Assembly (NCBI RefSeq): GCF_029227915.1
Contig: NC_079879.1
Location: 18,600,001-18,664,000, forward strand
Direction: 5' to 3'
DNA: 64,000 bases
From: Hydractinia symbiolongicarpus
Taxonomy: Eukaryota > Cnidaria > Hydrozoa > Anthoathecata > Hydractiniidae
Below the pieces are notes generated by a model, which was not told where the DNA came from, made no database searches, and worked only from the letters and a program-made list of their open reading frames with translations. Position 1 is the stretch's first letter, and the number at the start of each line of letters is the position of its first letter. Made by a program: the position numbers and the translations under genes. Of this stretch, positions 26,501 to 41,500 are shown in pieces.

Positions 26501-29500
26501 TCAATTTGAAAACACTAACTAAGCAGCAAAAAGAAATGTTGCGAAACTTATCTCCTGATAAGATACAAAAGTTTCAAAAACAGTTGACTGACCTCGGAAG
26601 ACAATGGTCAGATTGTAAAAATATTACAGAAGCTCGCCTTCAACGTGTAAACGAGGCTGTGACACAAACAAAGGAATTGGAAACTGCAATGGGAGAAACC
26701 TTTAACTGGATGGATGATGTTGACAAATTTTTGGAAGAAATCACTGGGACGATTGCTGAAGGAGATGCCGAAACAATTGAATCTCAAGTTCAAGAAGTAG
26801 AGGCAAGTGTAATTATTATTATATTAAATCCATGATAATTTAAGTAAAGTAAGAAAAAATATGTAGAAATTGATTTTTTGAATACTTTTGATCACTAGAC
26901 AGAAATTTTGTTTATAGACACAAATTGATGCGTTATAGAATACTAATGAAAAATTCGTCTTTGGCTACTTTAGGCTTTACAACAAGACATTGCCACAGTG
27001 CAGAAGAAAGTTGATTCATTGATCGAAACCTGTAACTTGATTATTAACCGATCTGAGCCAGAGTACTCCTCTGCGTTAAAGGTGAAGCTGACTAGTTTAA
27101 GTGAAAGATGGTCTGGTATCATTGCAACCACTGAGAAGCAGAAGGAAAACTTACGAAATGCTGGTTTAAAATTCCAGGAAGTTGACGCAGGTGTTAAAGA
27201 AATTCTGCAATATTTGAAAGGATTGGAAAATAGTTTTAAGAATGAAAATTTGAGCAAGCTGGACAAAATTTCCCTAAAATCAAAGTTAGAACAATATGAG
27301 GTAACAGAAACAATTAAAACAGATTTTTCTCTACCATAAAGTATATCTTGTTTTATCACTAAGAACTTTTTCATATAAATGAGAAAAGTAAGTGTCGCTC
27401 ATTTTATTAGACAAAAATTTTCTGGACTAATGAAATCTACCCAAGCCTTTTTTGTCTTTTTTTCAAATATAATGATGCATTCAATGAATTATTTACAGGT
27501 TATTGATGCTCAGTTAAAAGCTAAGGGTGTTATCATTAAAGACTACACCAACATTGTCCAACAATTAATCTCATCAGCACCTAGTGACGCAGAAACTCCT
27601 CCTGTTGTTAAAGATTTGGAATTAGCAAGCAAAATGTTTGTCAATGTCTCTTCTAGTACTAAGTAAGTAAAATCTGGTGTTATTACATTTTGTAGCATTT
27701 GTGCCATCATCAGTGTATACCAAGCTAATTGGAAAATTTAATGAACACCTGGAACACTTTTTTCACTGTTCTTGTGCTCTGGAAAACCTGGACAATGTTG
27801 CTGAAAATTTGTTGCATGCGACCTGGACCTTAGCTAATATTTGCTTTTTTTACATTTATCTAGGGATATCAATGTTAAACTTGTGAAAGGAAAAAAGAGT
27901 ATGGATGATTTTGATGGCTTATTGTCAACTCTATACAGATCAATGGAATTACTAGATGCAGCCATTGCAAAGTCTTCTGAGAAACTTGATGGCGATGATA
28001 ACGAATTGCAAAAATGTTTAGCTGTAAGTTTCAAAGTTACTTAAAACCTATAATTATATACAAGATTTCACTGCTGTTCTGCAAGTAAATGCTGCCAAAT
28101 ATTGACGTAAAATATACTTAAAAGCAAGTTTGCCAACCATGTATATTTCTTAATAGGTATTAGATGAGGTTTCTAAGAAGCTAAAACCTGAGGAAACTGT
28201 GAAGGTTGATGAGCTGGGTGCTACCATAATAAAAAGTGATATTTGCACTTCCACAGTTCACAATATGTTGGGTGATTATAAATCTCGCTTGGATGACACT
28301 AAAGAAAGATGTAAAAAGGTATCAATAGGATGTTTATTTGCTTTAATGATAAATGACTAATGTGTTAATTCATTTTAAATCAATAGGCCTTTTGGGCATA
28401 ACTTTTTTTCTCCCGATAATTTAACAATGGCCAAAGCCCTCCCTTGTCTTTTCATATTTGCATGTCTTTTAATTTTAACATTTGTTAGGTGATACGAATG
28501 TTAAATGAATTTATTCAGTTGAAATTAATTTTAAAAAATGTATACATATACTTTTACAAAAAAAATTGCAATCATCGAATTTATTTAATAAAATAATTCC
28601 TAAATTCTAGGTGCAACATATACTTGAAGGTGAACTGATGAAGCGCCAACAGCTTCGAAAAGATCTTGTGAACATCAATGATTGGCTTACTAAAGTGGAA
28701 AAAGATGCTGATGATCGTATAAATGGAAACATTGATACTTCAGATGAATATATTGATGTATGTCAGCGTGATATTATTTTTATTTATGTTACAGTTCATT
28801 TTTTTCCTTTTTTAACGATACACTCACAACGATACACTTACAACGATACACTCACAACGACGCACTCACAGACAAGACCAAATACTTATTAAATATATTT
28901 ACTAAAAAAGTAGAAATGCTTTCATATTCCTAATTGAATTTTTGTTCTCTAAATTAACATGAAGTTTAAATCCTGTATTTTTATTTGTTGCTAATGATAT
29001 GTTCAAGATTTGAAATAAAAATCTGTACCTATAGCCACTAACAAAAGGTTAATGCATGTATATATTGTGTGCAGGCATTTAAAGAGGAGATTTCTCTGAA
29101 TGAAGCATTAGTCTCATCTGCAGAGAGATCGATAAAGGAACTTCTGAATACAGGAAAACCTGCCAATCACCAGGATCTTTTGGACAAACTAGATGGTGTA
29201 AAATCAAGGTGGACGAAATTACTTGAGACATTTGAAGTATTAAAAACAAGGCCCAGGCAAAAAGAATTGGAAATGAAATTTGCAGCGTTAGAAGGTAGTG
29301 TTCTTTCAGACATTGATAATTTGAAAAGGAAATCAAAAAAGATTAAACTAGTTTCACCTGAAGTCAACGAAATCCATATCGCTGTCGAAAATTTGGAGGA
29401 ACTTGCTAAGGGGTGTGATGCTATCCACAATGATATTCAGACAATTAAATCTTATGCAAAAGATTTATCCACAAAAAACAGCAGTGGAATTGAACAACAA

Positions 29501-32500
29501 GTGAAGCAAGTTGAGCAAGACTTCGAAAAAGCTAAGGAAATGTTGAAGAGCAAAGAAAAGGTATGTGAAATATACTTTTTGCATGGCGTTCAACTTTGTT
29601 TTTCTACTAGTTTTTATTCATAAATAAACGGAATTAATGAAAATCTAACAAATTTAGGTATTCGCAGATGCACTTCCATTATCAGAATCAGTGTATGCCA
29701 ATCTTGAAAGTCTAGATGTTTGGTTAAAGAAAACCAGTGAGAGTCTTCAAGGTGTCGTTTTGCAGCCTCTCCCTGTCACGCCAGAAGAAAGCATTAACGT
29801 TGTACAAGTAAGTTCCACAGTTGGTTCACGTTGCCATTTCTGACATTGTTTAGAAGGTTTATTCCACACATATTTTCACCCATTAAAAGCAGACATACTG
29901 ATATTCAAAACTGGCAAAGCAACAAATGTATGTTTTTCTTTATATTAGGGGATTGTTAAATCAGTAAATGAAAAAGCGAATGATACACAACAACTATGTA
30001 GCAATGCATCACATTTGGCAAAAATGTCTGAAGAGCCTGCATTTGTAGCCATGGAGACTCGAGTTCGTGACATACGTGAGGTATACCTTGACATCAAACA
30101 GGAGTCCAGTGACAAGCTAAACACACTGCAAAATTGGGTTCAAGAGCTTGATGATTACGAAAAGAAAGTTGACGAGTTAAATGTTTGGATCGATAGTAGA
30201 TTAAGCATGTTAGATACTATCGGTGGGATGTCAGCTAAGTTTGACCTTGAGATGGAACTAAACAAACTGAAGGTTGGTGTGTATTTTCTTATTTATTAGT
30301 TGCATGTTTAGACTGTTGTAAGATATATATTAGAATAACATGTTTTGTATGTGAGATTAATTCACATGATAATTGTTTGTACAGAGAGTGTTTACACACT
30401 TGTTCTCGTGGCAATCTCAAAAACTAAAACAGAAATATCTGTTATTTATTATAGGGTCTTATGTCACTTATAACCTCTAAAGAGTCAGATTTGGATTCAT
30501 TAAAGAGTCGAGGGGATGAGATTGCAAATAAGGGAAATTCAAGTATTGTCGAGCCTTATGAGAAAAAAATTTATAAACGATGGGATGATATGGAAAAAAA
30601 ATGCAACGATGTTGAAGCATCACTTCTTTCCAAATTGAAAGAAATTCAAAATGCAGAGCAGCAACCGCCAGTAAAACAACGTAGGGTGTTAGCAGAAGAA
30701 GAGGTATTGGGTAGAATAGATTCTTGTTATATAGTTATCCAGCAAAATTTCTAATTTAATTGTGTGTATTTTGTTTTGTATTTTTGTTTTTGCTTTCAAA
30801 GAAGTAGCAACAAGTTAAAAAAGGCCACTGATGTTATATCTTTTTAACAAAATATTCAGTCATGAGTGTATGTGTGTAAAAGGCAATTTTCTTCTTTATG
30901 TTATATTTTTTTTCTTTATCATTTTTTCATCTTACCTTTTTACCTAAGGTTATTATTGACGAACCTGTTGAAATAGTGGAAGTTGAGTCTGCTCCAGCAG
31001 AATTAATTCCTGACGACGATGAGGTAATTGTACCAGTAAGTTCTGCTAATGTGGAGTCAATCCCTGAACCGATAGAACCATCGACTCCCACCGTGGCAAC
31101 ATCACAGGGAATAAAAATTAACATTACATCCAAGTCGACTAAAAATAGAGTACAGCTAAGCTTCTCATCAAGACCAGCAACAAAAAAATATCGAGCAGAA
31201 AAGAAAGGTTGGTACAATAAGTTGTTTGTATGGTTTGAATATATAAAAGTTATTTTAAAATAACAATGATTTAATAATAAAAATAGAACCCTAATGTGAT
31301 ATTTTGTGTTGTAGCTTCTTTTCAGCTTTATTTTTCGAAAAGAAAAAGAAAAAGAAAATTAAACAAAAATATAAAGAAATTATGTTGGACCTACACGACA
31401 TAAATCTTAAAAGATATTTAAAACTATTACAGTGTTTTTTAACCCAAATCCTTAACAAATTTTTGAATAGAAACCAGGTTTAAGAATTTCACATACAGAA
31501 ACCAGGTTCCACGTTTTCACTTTCAGGAAGTAATTGAGGAAAGATGTTTAATTATATGTGTATATTAAACTATACAATTATTTTATTTCTAGTTAAAACT
31601 GTTGATGTTTTTTATTAGAATGTTTCATTTAAAAAAACGTTGTATTTATAAATCAGTGCGTTTAAAAACACTTATCCATTTTTTTATTATTTCTGCGATT
31701 AGATTTAATAATTTTTTTACTCAATAAAAATTTCCAAATTTAATCAAAATTATTCTAGTTTTTTTAACATAAATAATTAATCAGAGGCTATGCACTGATT
31801 TTGTTACAAACTTCATTTTAATCCACTCACATCTGAAGCAGCAAATTTGCTTTTCTTGAGTACTCTTTAAATAAAGTAGATAAAGTGATGGTTTTATCAG
31901 ATTGCACCATGTTGGATTTTTATGATGAGATTTTTCTCCCAAACGGTAAGTTGGCATAACATAAGCTCACATACATCAAGTTTTGTTGAATTAATCTTTC
32001 TTTGGAAACTTTATTGGACTGCATATTCTGTCTTTTAAAAACAGTTTTAATAAAATTACTTACATTTTTATGTCTTATAGTCAACTTCCAACAAAGTGTA
32101 GAAGAAATGATACTCGAGATTGAAGCACTGGAGGCTTCACTTCCAGACCTTAAGACAAGTAGTGAAGATGGAATCATGAGCTTGGAAATGAATGTCGAGG
32201 TAGGCTTCATTGTTATATGTTTTTTATTTATAAGGTTGTACCGATAAAATCAACTTTTAAACTGAGTTGCTTAAAGTTAGCAAATGAAGCAATCTGCCTG
32301 TACTAGTTGTAAGCACAAAAAGGATTTAAACGTCTGCTAAGTCCTCAGATTGTCACATGTCGTACATATTTCCTGCATTTTTGTTTGCTTGTAAACACAA
32401 AGTCATTAAATTACTCTGTGTGAGGTCTCCAAATAAAGCTGCAGTGTAATCGTTTTGAACAGAATACAGCTATTATTATAGAGGTATTTGAACGCAGGTA

Positions 32501-35500
32501 TGCTTGCAGTAAAAGTTTAAAAAACAGTTTAAAAAAATGAATTTATGCTAAAGTTATAACATCACATTGGAGTTCTTACTTAATTATGTGTAATCCCTAA
32601 AATTATGTTTGTTTAGAAATTGGAGGACCAATTAAGTGAGTTGCAACCTGACTTTGAAAGTATGATGGACGAAGCGAATGATGTGTTAAAGGGACTTGAT
32701 GGTGATGATGCGAAAAAGGAACCCATTCTTAAACTTTCACGTAAAATTAGCACATTACATGCAGACTTAGCACATCGCAGACAAAGTTTAAAAGATGCAG
32801 ACTTTAAGTTCTCTCAAATGAAGAACCATATTTCTAAGGTGGAATTGTGGCTAGATCGTACTGAAAAACTGCTGCAAAAAGAAAAAAATGCAGAAAAACT
32901 TAAGGTATCGAATCTATGTAATTGAGAAGCATGTTTAGTGTATACAAATATGTTATTGTCATCTTTGTCAAAAACTTCCTGGTGACTTCCAGTATTAATT
33001 TTAAAACTGTGTCCTGCAAACTTTATTTATTACAGTGGCAACTGTTGCAATTTTTTGTTTAAATTAATTTGAAAAAATTATTCGTACAGGAAATCGAAGA
33101 TACCATTGAGCAGCATGCAGCTGAATTGGAGGCAGTCAACATCAGAGCTGAGCAGTTATCTGGTGTTTGCGCTGACTCCATTATTCCTAAGAAACATATT
33201 GCTACTTTAAATAAAAGGTTCAATACAGTTGCTTACAAATTTGAAAAATATCAAAGTGCTGAAGAAAAAGGTAAAATGTGAATTTGTAATCAACTAGTCT
33301 TGTTCATACCTTACCGTCAAAAATTCAGTATTTTGCCCTCTTTATTTTACTGTCAGTTGGTCGGACAGGTTTACATTTAATCTAGTTTACTTTTAATTGG
33401 AGCCTTTACTTTACTTGTTGGCTGTTACTGTTAAAATTATGCCTACAGAAACCAATAATGACTTAGGCAGAAGATCTTCTCTTTTTCCCTCTTGTTTTAT
33501 ATTTAATTCCAAAACCTTCTAACTTTTTTTTTTTTCGCTGTAGTTACAACATATAAGATAAGCGTTGAAACTGGTGATCTTGCAGACGCTGAAACACGTT
33601 CTAATGTACACATTAAACTGTTTGGTGAGTACGGTAACAGTGACCAGTTGCAATTGCGTCAATCGGAAACAAAACGAAAAAAGTTTCAACCTGGACAAGT
33701 TGATTTGTTTACGTTTAAGAATCAACCATGGTTAGGAAAGCTTTCTAAATTAAGAGTTTGGCATGATAACGAAGGAACAAATCCTGCGTGGTATTTAGCA
33801 ACAATATATGTTCTTGATGAGCTCTCTGGTCGTTTGTTTTGTTTTGTGTTCAACTCGTGGTTAAGTAAAGAGGCTGGAGCTGTATTAAAAGAGATACCAG
33901 TAAATGGCATGGCATTGTTTCAAGAGACATGTAAGCTTTTTTCGGTATTTCTGGTTTTCCCACTACAACTTTCTCCTTTCACCAAAAAATCTACTGTGAA
34001 ATCTTTAAATTCTCGTTTTTTTTTACCAGAAAAGTAGGCAGTACATAGATTTAGAAATAAAAATTATAGTTTTTGCTTTACATTTTAGCACCAGACTTTA
34101 TGATAAAAAAGCATAGAACAACTGATGTTCGGTGGCTTTTTGATAAATTCAGTGTTCCTGCACCTGACTCTAAACTGAAACCGTACAAAGAAATTGTATC
34201 AGATATTAAGAAAACAATTGAAACCATTGAAAACATAGAGAGCAAATTGAACCAACCTTGTTTCATCGGTAAACCTTTTGATGAGTTTAGTAAACAAGAG
34301 GAATTATTGCAGGTATGGCCACTTGAATTTTTTTACCCTTATTTTGCAAGTAAGGGACGAATGTATACCGAGCTTAATAAAATTCGCAAATGCTAGTTTA
34401 TGAATAGGCTTTAAAATTATATGGATTTAATTTGTTTTTTCTTTGTTGAAAAAAAATAGAATGAGCTGGGTAATATTTAGTATTATTCAACCAAAAATGT
34501 TTTTCTTTTATTGGTTGCCATTTTTTAAACAAAAAATAAATGGCAGACAGAAAATAACCCACAATTCAAAATCCGATTCCCTTGCCTTTTAATTGATTGG
34601 CACAACACTGTGTTTCTCCCATATGAGAACTTTGCAGGGGGCTCTGCCATCTACAACCCCTGTGGTTACCATACGGCTACCGTAACCAGTAAAGGATTTT
34701 TATGTTTGTAAACATTTGTTAATGATTCTTTTTGATCAGAAGTGCAAAACTAAGAAGTGTAGAGAACAAAAAAACTTTGTGTGTAAAGTAATGTTTAAAA
34801 TCTTTACATTTCTATATTTATGATTGGATTTTTTAATATATTCCAGGATGTAGAAACATCTATTAACAAGTTGGATCCAACTGTAACTCACTTAATGATA
34901 ATACGCGAGCAATATTTGCCCAAATGTAAACAAGAAGAAATGGTGGAAATTGATGTAAATCTGACAGCAATGAGAACAAGATGGAATGCTTTGAACAAGG
35001 AGTTTAAAAACCGCCATGTTGCTTATGATAAAAACGTTGATTTGTGGAAAACTTTCCATGGAGATCTGGACACCATTTTATTGTTCTTGAGTGGAGTTGA
35101 GAATCAGTTATCGTCCGGCAGACAGAACTATGAAGAGGCGAAGGTACAGAATTTGTTTTTCCTGTAATGGCTATGACGTTTGCTGTTCTGTTGAATTAAA
35201 CCTGTAAACTCAAATAACCATCAAGAAACATTAGGATATATTTATACTGAAATTAGTTACAGAGTATGTACTGTTAAACTAGGTGTCTAGGGCTTAAATA
35301 ATAGTCAATATTATAGTCAGTACGTAGATAATACTTGCTTCCTCCATCGTTTAACAGCTGAATGATGGTGTATTAGCAAATGTCTGATCAGGAGGAGAAC
35401 ATAGGTTTATTTGCTGTCAGTATGGTTTCCTATTTTTGACAGTTTTCAAAATTTACAAAGAAAATATTTTCTGTCTAACTAATTTTTTATTTAACAAAAA

Positions 35501-38500
35501 TAAAACATAATCAACATTTTAGGAAATTCAAAATGGCTTAAATTTGCACGAAGATAGATTAAATTCACTGAACCTACAAGCTGATGATATCATCTCGCAG
35601 TCTTCAGACCAAGAAAGACAAATATTGCAGCAAAAATTGGATGTACTTAATACAAGATGGAATAAAGTTTCATCCAGTGTGAATGACCAAAAAATGAGGT
35701 AGGGAAACACCTGCTTGTTTCCTCCCGAAACCTTTATAACTTAAAAAATCACTGACACCAGTTTCTTATGCGATTTTGAATATGTGACAGACTGAATATA
35801 ATTTTAAATTTTAACCTTCAGTATATTTTTATTTTTTGTTAACCTTGGCTCAGGATTCACTGGTTTAGCTTGTTTTTTTGTTTTTGTGATTTTGTTGGTC
35901 AAGTTAATGTTGTATGGTCTGCTCGTTTATTTTTTCTTAAAATCATAAAAACAAATATTTTTGTGCTGCATAATGTTTAGTTCAACAAGGGCGTGTCTCA
36001 ATGGGTGTGGACTGTTTATGACAAGAGACAGAGACTATGCATTTTATTAATAATGTTGTGATGGTGTACTCAGCAGCTTTTGAAGATACTCTTTTTTCAG
36101 TAATTTTCTTTTTAAAAGGTGGAGGAGATAGAACACAAGTTTTACAATAAAAAGGATTTGAGTAGTTCCTTTCCATACTATATTACATATTATATAAGAT
36201 ACTATATAACATACTATATTGCATACTAGTAACTAACGTATATCATATAGTTAATTACTAGAGGAATCAGTGAAAAATTCATTTACATATTTTTAGTATA
36301 CCTTTAGCCTACCTAAAAATTATATTTCTGAAATCTTGCAGTCAAGAAAAATAGAAAGTATTTTGTGTTAAAGAAAAGATTTCGTATAAGTTTTAGATTT
36401 GTTCTTGTATAATTAGTGTTAATTGGTACTGCTAAACAATTAATGAGTAAATTAAAAGAAATTGCTAATTTAATTAGTTGTTTGAACTATTTAATACAGA
36501 AAGAAAAATGACTTCACCTATTAATTCTTTAAAAGATAAATCTCTCTTCTAGTAATCTCTTTTCATACATATAGCATTGTATTGATATAATAAAATAGCT
36601 TACACACCTAATTAAAAACCAGTGCAAATATAATGACATTCAACAGAAGAAATAGAAATAAAAAATTCTCCATATCTGCATCGCATGCAGTCCTCGGTAT
36701 AATGTAGTAGTAGTGTTGTATTGCAGCAACGTGTTTGGATTTGTTATGATTTTTCGAGTGCAGATGCTCAGTGGGTCTGTTGAAAACAGAGGTCATTCTA
36801 ACCAAGAGTTTTGAATAATCGAGGCAAAGATAATGGAAAGCAAAATATACCATTCATCTGTTGTTTTTTACCCACGCAAACAATTGCATATCGAACAGCC
36901 AAAACAAAAGTATGTCTAGCTTTGTAAATACCATGCCCAGTTAATGTAGCATGTGGATTTTCAGCATTTGATTTGAGACAGGAATGTTTTGTGGTTGATT
37001 TTAAAATTTCTGTGTGTGTTTAATGTTTCAGTTTCATTTTGGATGATGTGCAACTGAAGAAGTACATCCAGGGATCAGACGAGTTAAAATTGAAGCTTGA
37101 CAAGCTATACGATGTTGTGTTCCATGAAAAACCACACCCTGTTGATGAAGATGAACTGGAAACATACTTGAAAAAACTAAAGGTGAAGCTTCTTTGAACT
37201 ATCTGTTTGGTTTTAAATTAATCAGGAAAAAGAGACTAAACTCTGGGCAAGTTCGAGGAACTTTTCTTCTCAACATATTTTGAAAGTTTTTTTTGATATT
37301 ACGACATCTAGCAAAGTAGATTCTGTCTGAACCCTTTTTTGTAGAGGCTCAATGATAAACTGTTTGCTATGGTTATAATAGTTAATTTAAAGGCAGCTAA
37401 AGCAACAAACAAATCTTAATATTGCAATTTATCTCAATTTATTTTATTTTAATACTTCATGGCTTAAAAAGCATAAAAAAGAACTCTTTAAAGCCCTAGA
37501 TCAGTATTTTCCATTGGTATTTACCAGATGTCATGATGTAAAACTTTTTTAAATTATGTTGTTTTGTAGAATGGGGAAGAAGATATTTCAGACTTGCAAA
37601 AAGTTATGTTTAATTTAAAGAACGATGCAAAGAAGATTCTTTCTCGAACAGATCTTTCTTCATCTCAACTTAATGAAATCAAATCACGTGGTGACAGCCA
37701 ACAACGACAGTGGCAGGATGTTTGCTTAGGACTAGGTGAATGAACGAGTAAATTAATAAAGGAGTAAATTAAAGAATAAATGCCACAAAAAGTGTGAGAG
37801 AACAAATGAATGAGTACTTCTTCACTGTATTCGATATTTTCCATTTAAAATGACATTTAAAAAGATAGAAGAAAAATGATATGAAAAAAATAACTGTTAA
37901 ATATTACCTATACTTGCTGAGAATGCCTAAAACATATCCTTAGCAAAAAATGTTTTGCTGTATTTAAGTGTAATTTACCGCTGTCGCTTTAGAAATACGC
38001 CAAGTAACTTATAGTATATAGTTTAATAATAATTTGATGGGAAAATTAGATGACTTCTTGGTTTGTAGGGAAACGCAGAGGCGTAGTAGAAGATAAATTA
38101 TCAAGAGCTTCTAAGTTTCTTGAAGAGTTGGAAGAATTATCCGTGTGGATGTCAGCTACAAGAGAATTGCTGCAAGGTCAACAACAGGGCAAGCCTGGTT
38201 TCCACGTCGATCCAGAGGTGAGAAAGTCCTTCGAAAAAATCTAATGCGTTCTTGAGTCACTGAAACTTGTAAAATTAAAACAAAACTGTATGCAGTATTT
38301 AGTACAACCCAGGGTGGATGGAGTTTAAAACGAGTTCTTTATTATAACTTATCAATCATTTTACATTGTCGCGCGAATCTAGAAAGCAATCTCGAAATTT
38401 TGGAAGGCAAGCTTATTGTTGTCTGATTAATTGCAATTTCGCTTTTATAGACAATCAAATTGGCGTTAGAAACAAGAAAAGCCAACGTGGAATCCATCAA

Positions 38501-41500
38501 CAGGTTATTGACTGAATTCAAAGCTGAGGGCGAACTAGCGAGCGGCCAATTCCCTTCAGATGTCGCAGCAAAGATCGCTCGTTTAAATGCTGATTGGCAG
38601 GTGATCATCAGATTAGCGATTGCGCTAAAAGATCGACCTGTTAGTGAAGAGATGGTGGTTGCAGAATCGCTACAAGAACGTGAATCAGCCGCACCCATGT
38701 TTGAATCAGCTAATGGCGACTTCAGTATGGATGGTTAGTGCTTGTTAAGTTGTAAATAACACAAAAATTTGCTAACAACGGTGGCTCAGGGATCAAAGCA
38801 TTTGATTTGTGATCTCAACTTCACAGGTTCAATCCCCACTCCGCCACACTTTAAATATAGAATAAAACCAGAAGTGAGATCTATGAACAAATGTTAGAAC
38901 ACAATGTTATTTTAAAACTTATGTGAAAACCTTACGCAATGGGTCTCAACATCTCTTGTTTTGTCTCGTTTTCTTTGTAACTTTTGGTTTGCAAACGAAC
39001 AGAGTACGCTTTAACGTGGCCAAATTGACCCAGGAAACGTGGAATCATCTTGGTTTCTTCATATTTGCCACAGATCACCGGAGTTGAAACAATATTTTAT
39101 CTGGAGTTGATTGTATGGTGATTTAAAGCTCTATTTAAAAGTTTAGTGTACTTTTGAATTTTTTTCTCTAGCAACTGATCAATCTCCAACGAGTCCGTTT
39201 GATAAAAACGTTGCTCAACTTCACGATTGGTTAAAATTGATCGACCACAAATTGAAAGGTTTGACAACAGTGGTTGGTGATGATGATGACATGGATTCGT
39301 CACTGCAAAAACAAGCAGTAAGTGACAACATCATTCAAAGCTATGTATACTTGAATAATGAAAGTCGTGTGATCGACGTGGTTAGCTATTTACTAGGACT
39401 TAAAAAAATGTCGTTTTGTGTTTACATTGGTAAAATTATAAAATGTAGAGGGGCTTTGCAATTTATTACTGTTGTGTAAAAAACATCGTGCACGGCGCAG
39501 CATCTGCAACAGGATGGCTACTGTATCTAAAAGAGGTCTTAAAATACCTGTTGTTATTTTTATCATTTTTAATTGGAATGGATCATTGAAAAATGATGGT
39601 GTATTTCGACCTTTACAAAGTGGGTCAACCCTTTTTATTCCCGAGAAGGTTATTGGTTATTATTAGTTCAATGGCCTATATAATATGTTTGCTATTTTTA
39701 GTCGATTCAAATGGAGATGGAAAACAGAAAAAGCGATCTTGAGGACATAATAGAAATGGCTGCTGCATTAAATATGGAATGTGATAACGAAAGTCTAAAT
39801 TATGCAGTAGATGATAAAATCTCAAAACTGAAAGAGCACTGGGAAACTGTATGGGAGAAAGTGATAGGACAAAGGCATTCACTTGAAAAATTGATCGGTA
39901 TGTAAGTTTTAATTTACACAGAAAAAAATAAAAAGGTATAATATATGGATAAATAAATGAATGAATGAATGAATGAATGAATGAATGAATGAATGAATAG
40001 ATGGTCGAGTGTGAATGAATAAATGATAAGTGAGTGAGTGATGGGCAATTGTGTTAACGTATTGGTCCATTCATACATATTTTTTAATCCGGTTTGACAT
40101 ATCTTAATTTAAATAGTTTTTTATTTGGTCTTATATATTATCTCAAATTCGCATTATTAAACATGAAAATTTGAATATCCTGAACTACTTTACTTTTAGT
40201 AAGTTTCCTATGGTACTAATTTAGGGAAATGTTTTTCGTAAATTATAAGACTCATAAAAAATTGTAGTCTATATAATTTTTGTATTTGTATGTGGTTTGT
40301 TAATATCCTTAATTACATCGTAAAGATTCTTAAAAATTATTTTCACAACGAATCAACTTTTTCGTAATGTAGGTGATTGGAGACGATACAACGAGCTGAG
40401 ACTGCAGCTTGACAACTGGTTGTACAAAGCAGAAGTGCAGCTGAGTGAGAATAGAAAAGTTGGGACCACTGTTACTGAACTTGAAGAACAACAAGTTAAA
40501 CATAAGGTAAAATTTGTTTGTTTGTTTGTTTTGTTTGTTATCTTAATATTTTAGCAATATTGATCTTTTTTGTTTTTGCTGTTTTGTTTTTTAATTTGTT
40601 CGTGTGTGTTTTCTGTACTTTTATTTGCTTTCTTGTAAATAAAAAAATAATTTTCAACAAAGAGAGACATTTATCGACGAGGACTACTGTACCAAGTTGG
40701 TCAACAAAACTAAAAACAACCCTCACTGATCCCTGTTGTGTTAAACTATACACACTTCAGCATACTTGAAATAGTTTGGTAAAAAGCAACAAGTAAACGA
40801 AAACAAAATGTCATTGTTTAAAAGAGGTGGCTAAGTAGGTGTTTGAAATATCTTGTTTGAGGTCTTGTAGAAGGTGTTGTGTTGCAACTCGCTAGCAGGT
40901 AAGAACGGTGTGTGTTGCTCGTGTAATTAGCTATGTCCATAGTCTTGTTGGATAAGTACGACTATCTTCAAGTGTTGTTATAAAACATTACTGTATTTTT
41001 GTTTTAACTTATTGTTGCATACTACTATATTTTGAATAGGCCAACCTTTCTTTATATACACTGGGATACCGTTCTAATTTGTTGGTATGTTGTATGAAGT
41101 GTTAGGTTTTGTGATTTAAAGAAAACTAAGAAAAACTGGAAATATTTTCGGAAAAGAATATTGAACAAGCTTTAAGAGAGGAGGGAGGGTGTTGAAAGTG
41201 TAGCCGCGCTACAACATGGAAACAAAACAAGCAAAGCATTAAAATTAGGCGAAAGATGGAAGTAGCACTGCTCTGGTGGAAAACAACACTGCTTGAAATG
41301 GTGCAAGGCTGAGAATACCGCCTTTTGGAATCTGCGCCTGAAAGAAGTGCAAAACCGAGATTGTAAAGTGAACGTGCAGCAATGAAACTTGTCAACCTAC
41401 GCATGGTTAGAAAAACCAATGATGAATAATAATAATGACATCATCCTTGTATCTGTTTCAAAATAAAACAACTCTTTATGTTGCTTGAGAGTATGAAAAA

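Noticed and set aside
33544-34312. PLAT exon as part of a separate gene nested in dystrophin
   Set aside because: Its phases, strand and short introns join it to dystrophin exons 31 and 33, and it has no start codon, stop codon or poly(A) signal of its own.
38780-38847. Working tRNA gene
   Set aside because: Box A and box B are present, but the T and anticodon stems pair poorly and SINE-like sequence follows.
41126-41419. 97-residue frame on the - strand in intron 42
   Set aside because: No splice context, poly(A) signal or recognisable motif; likely chance.
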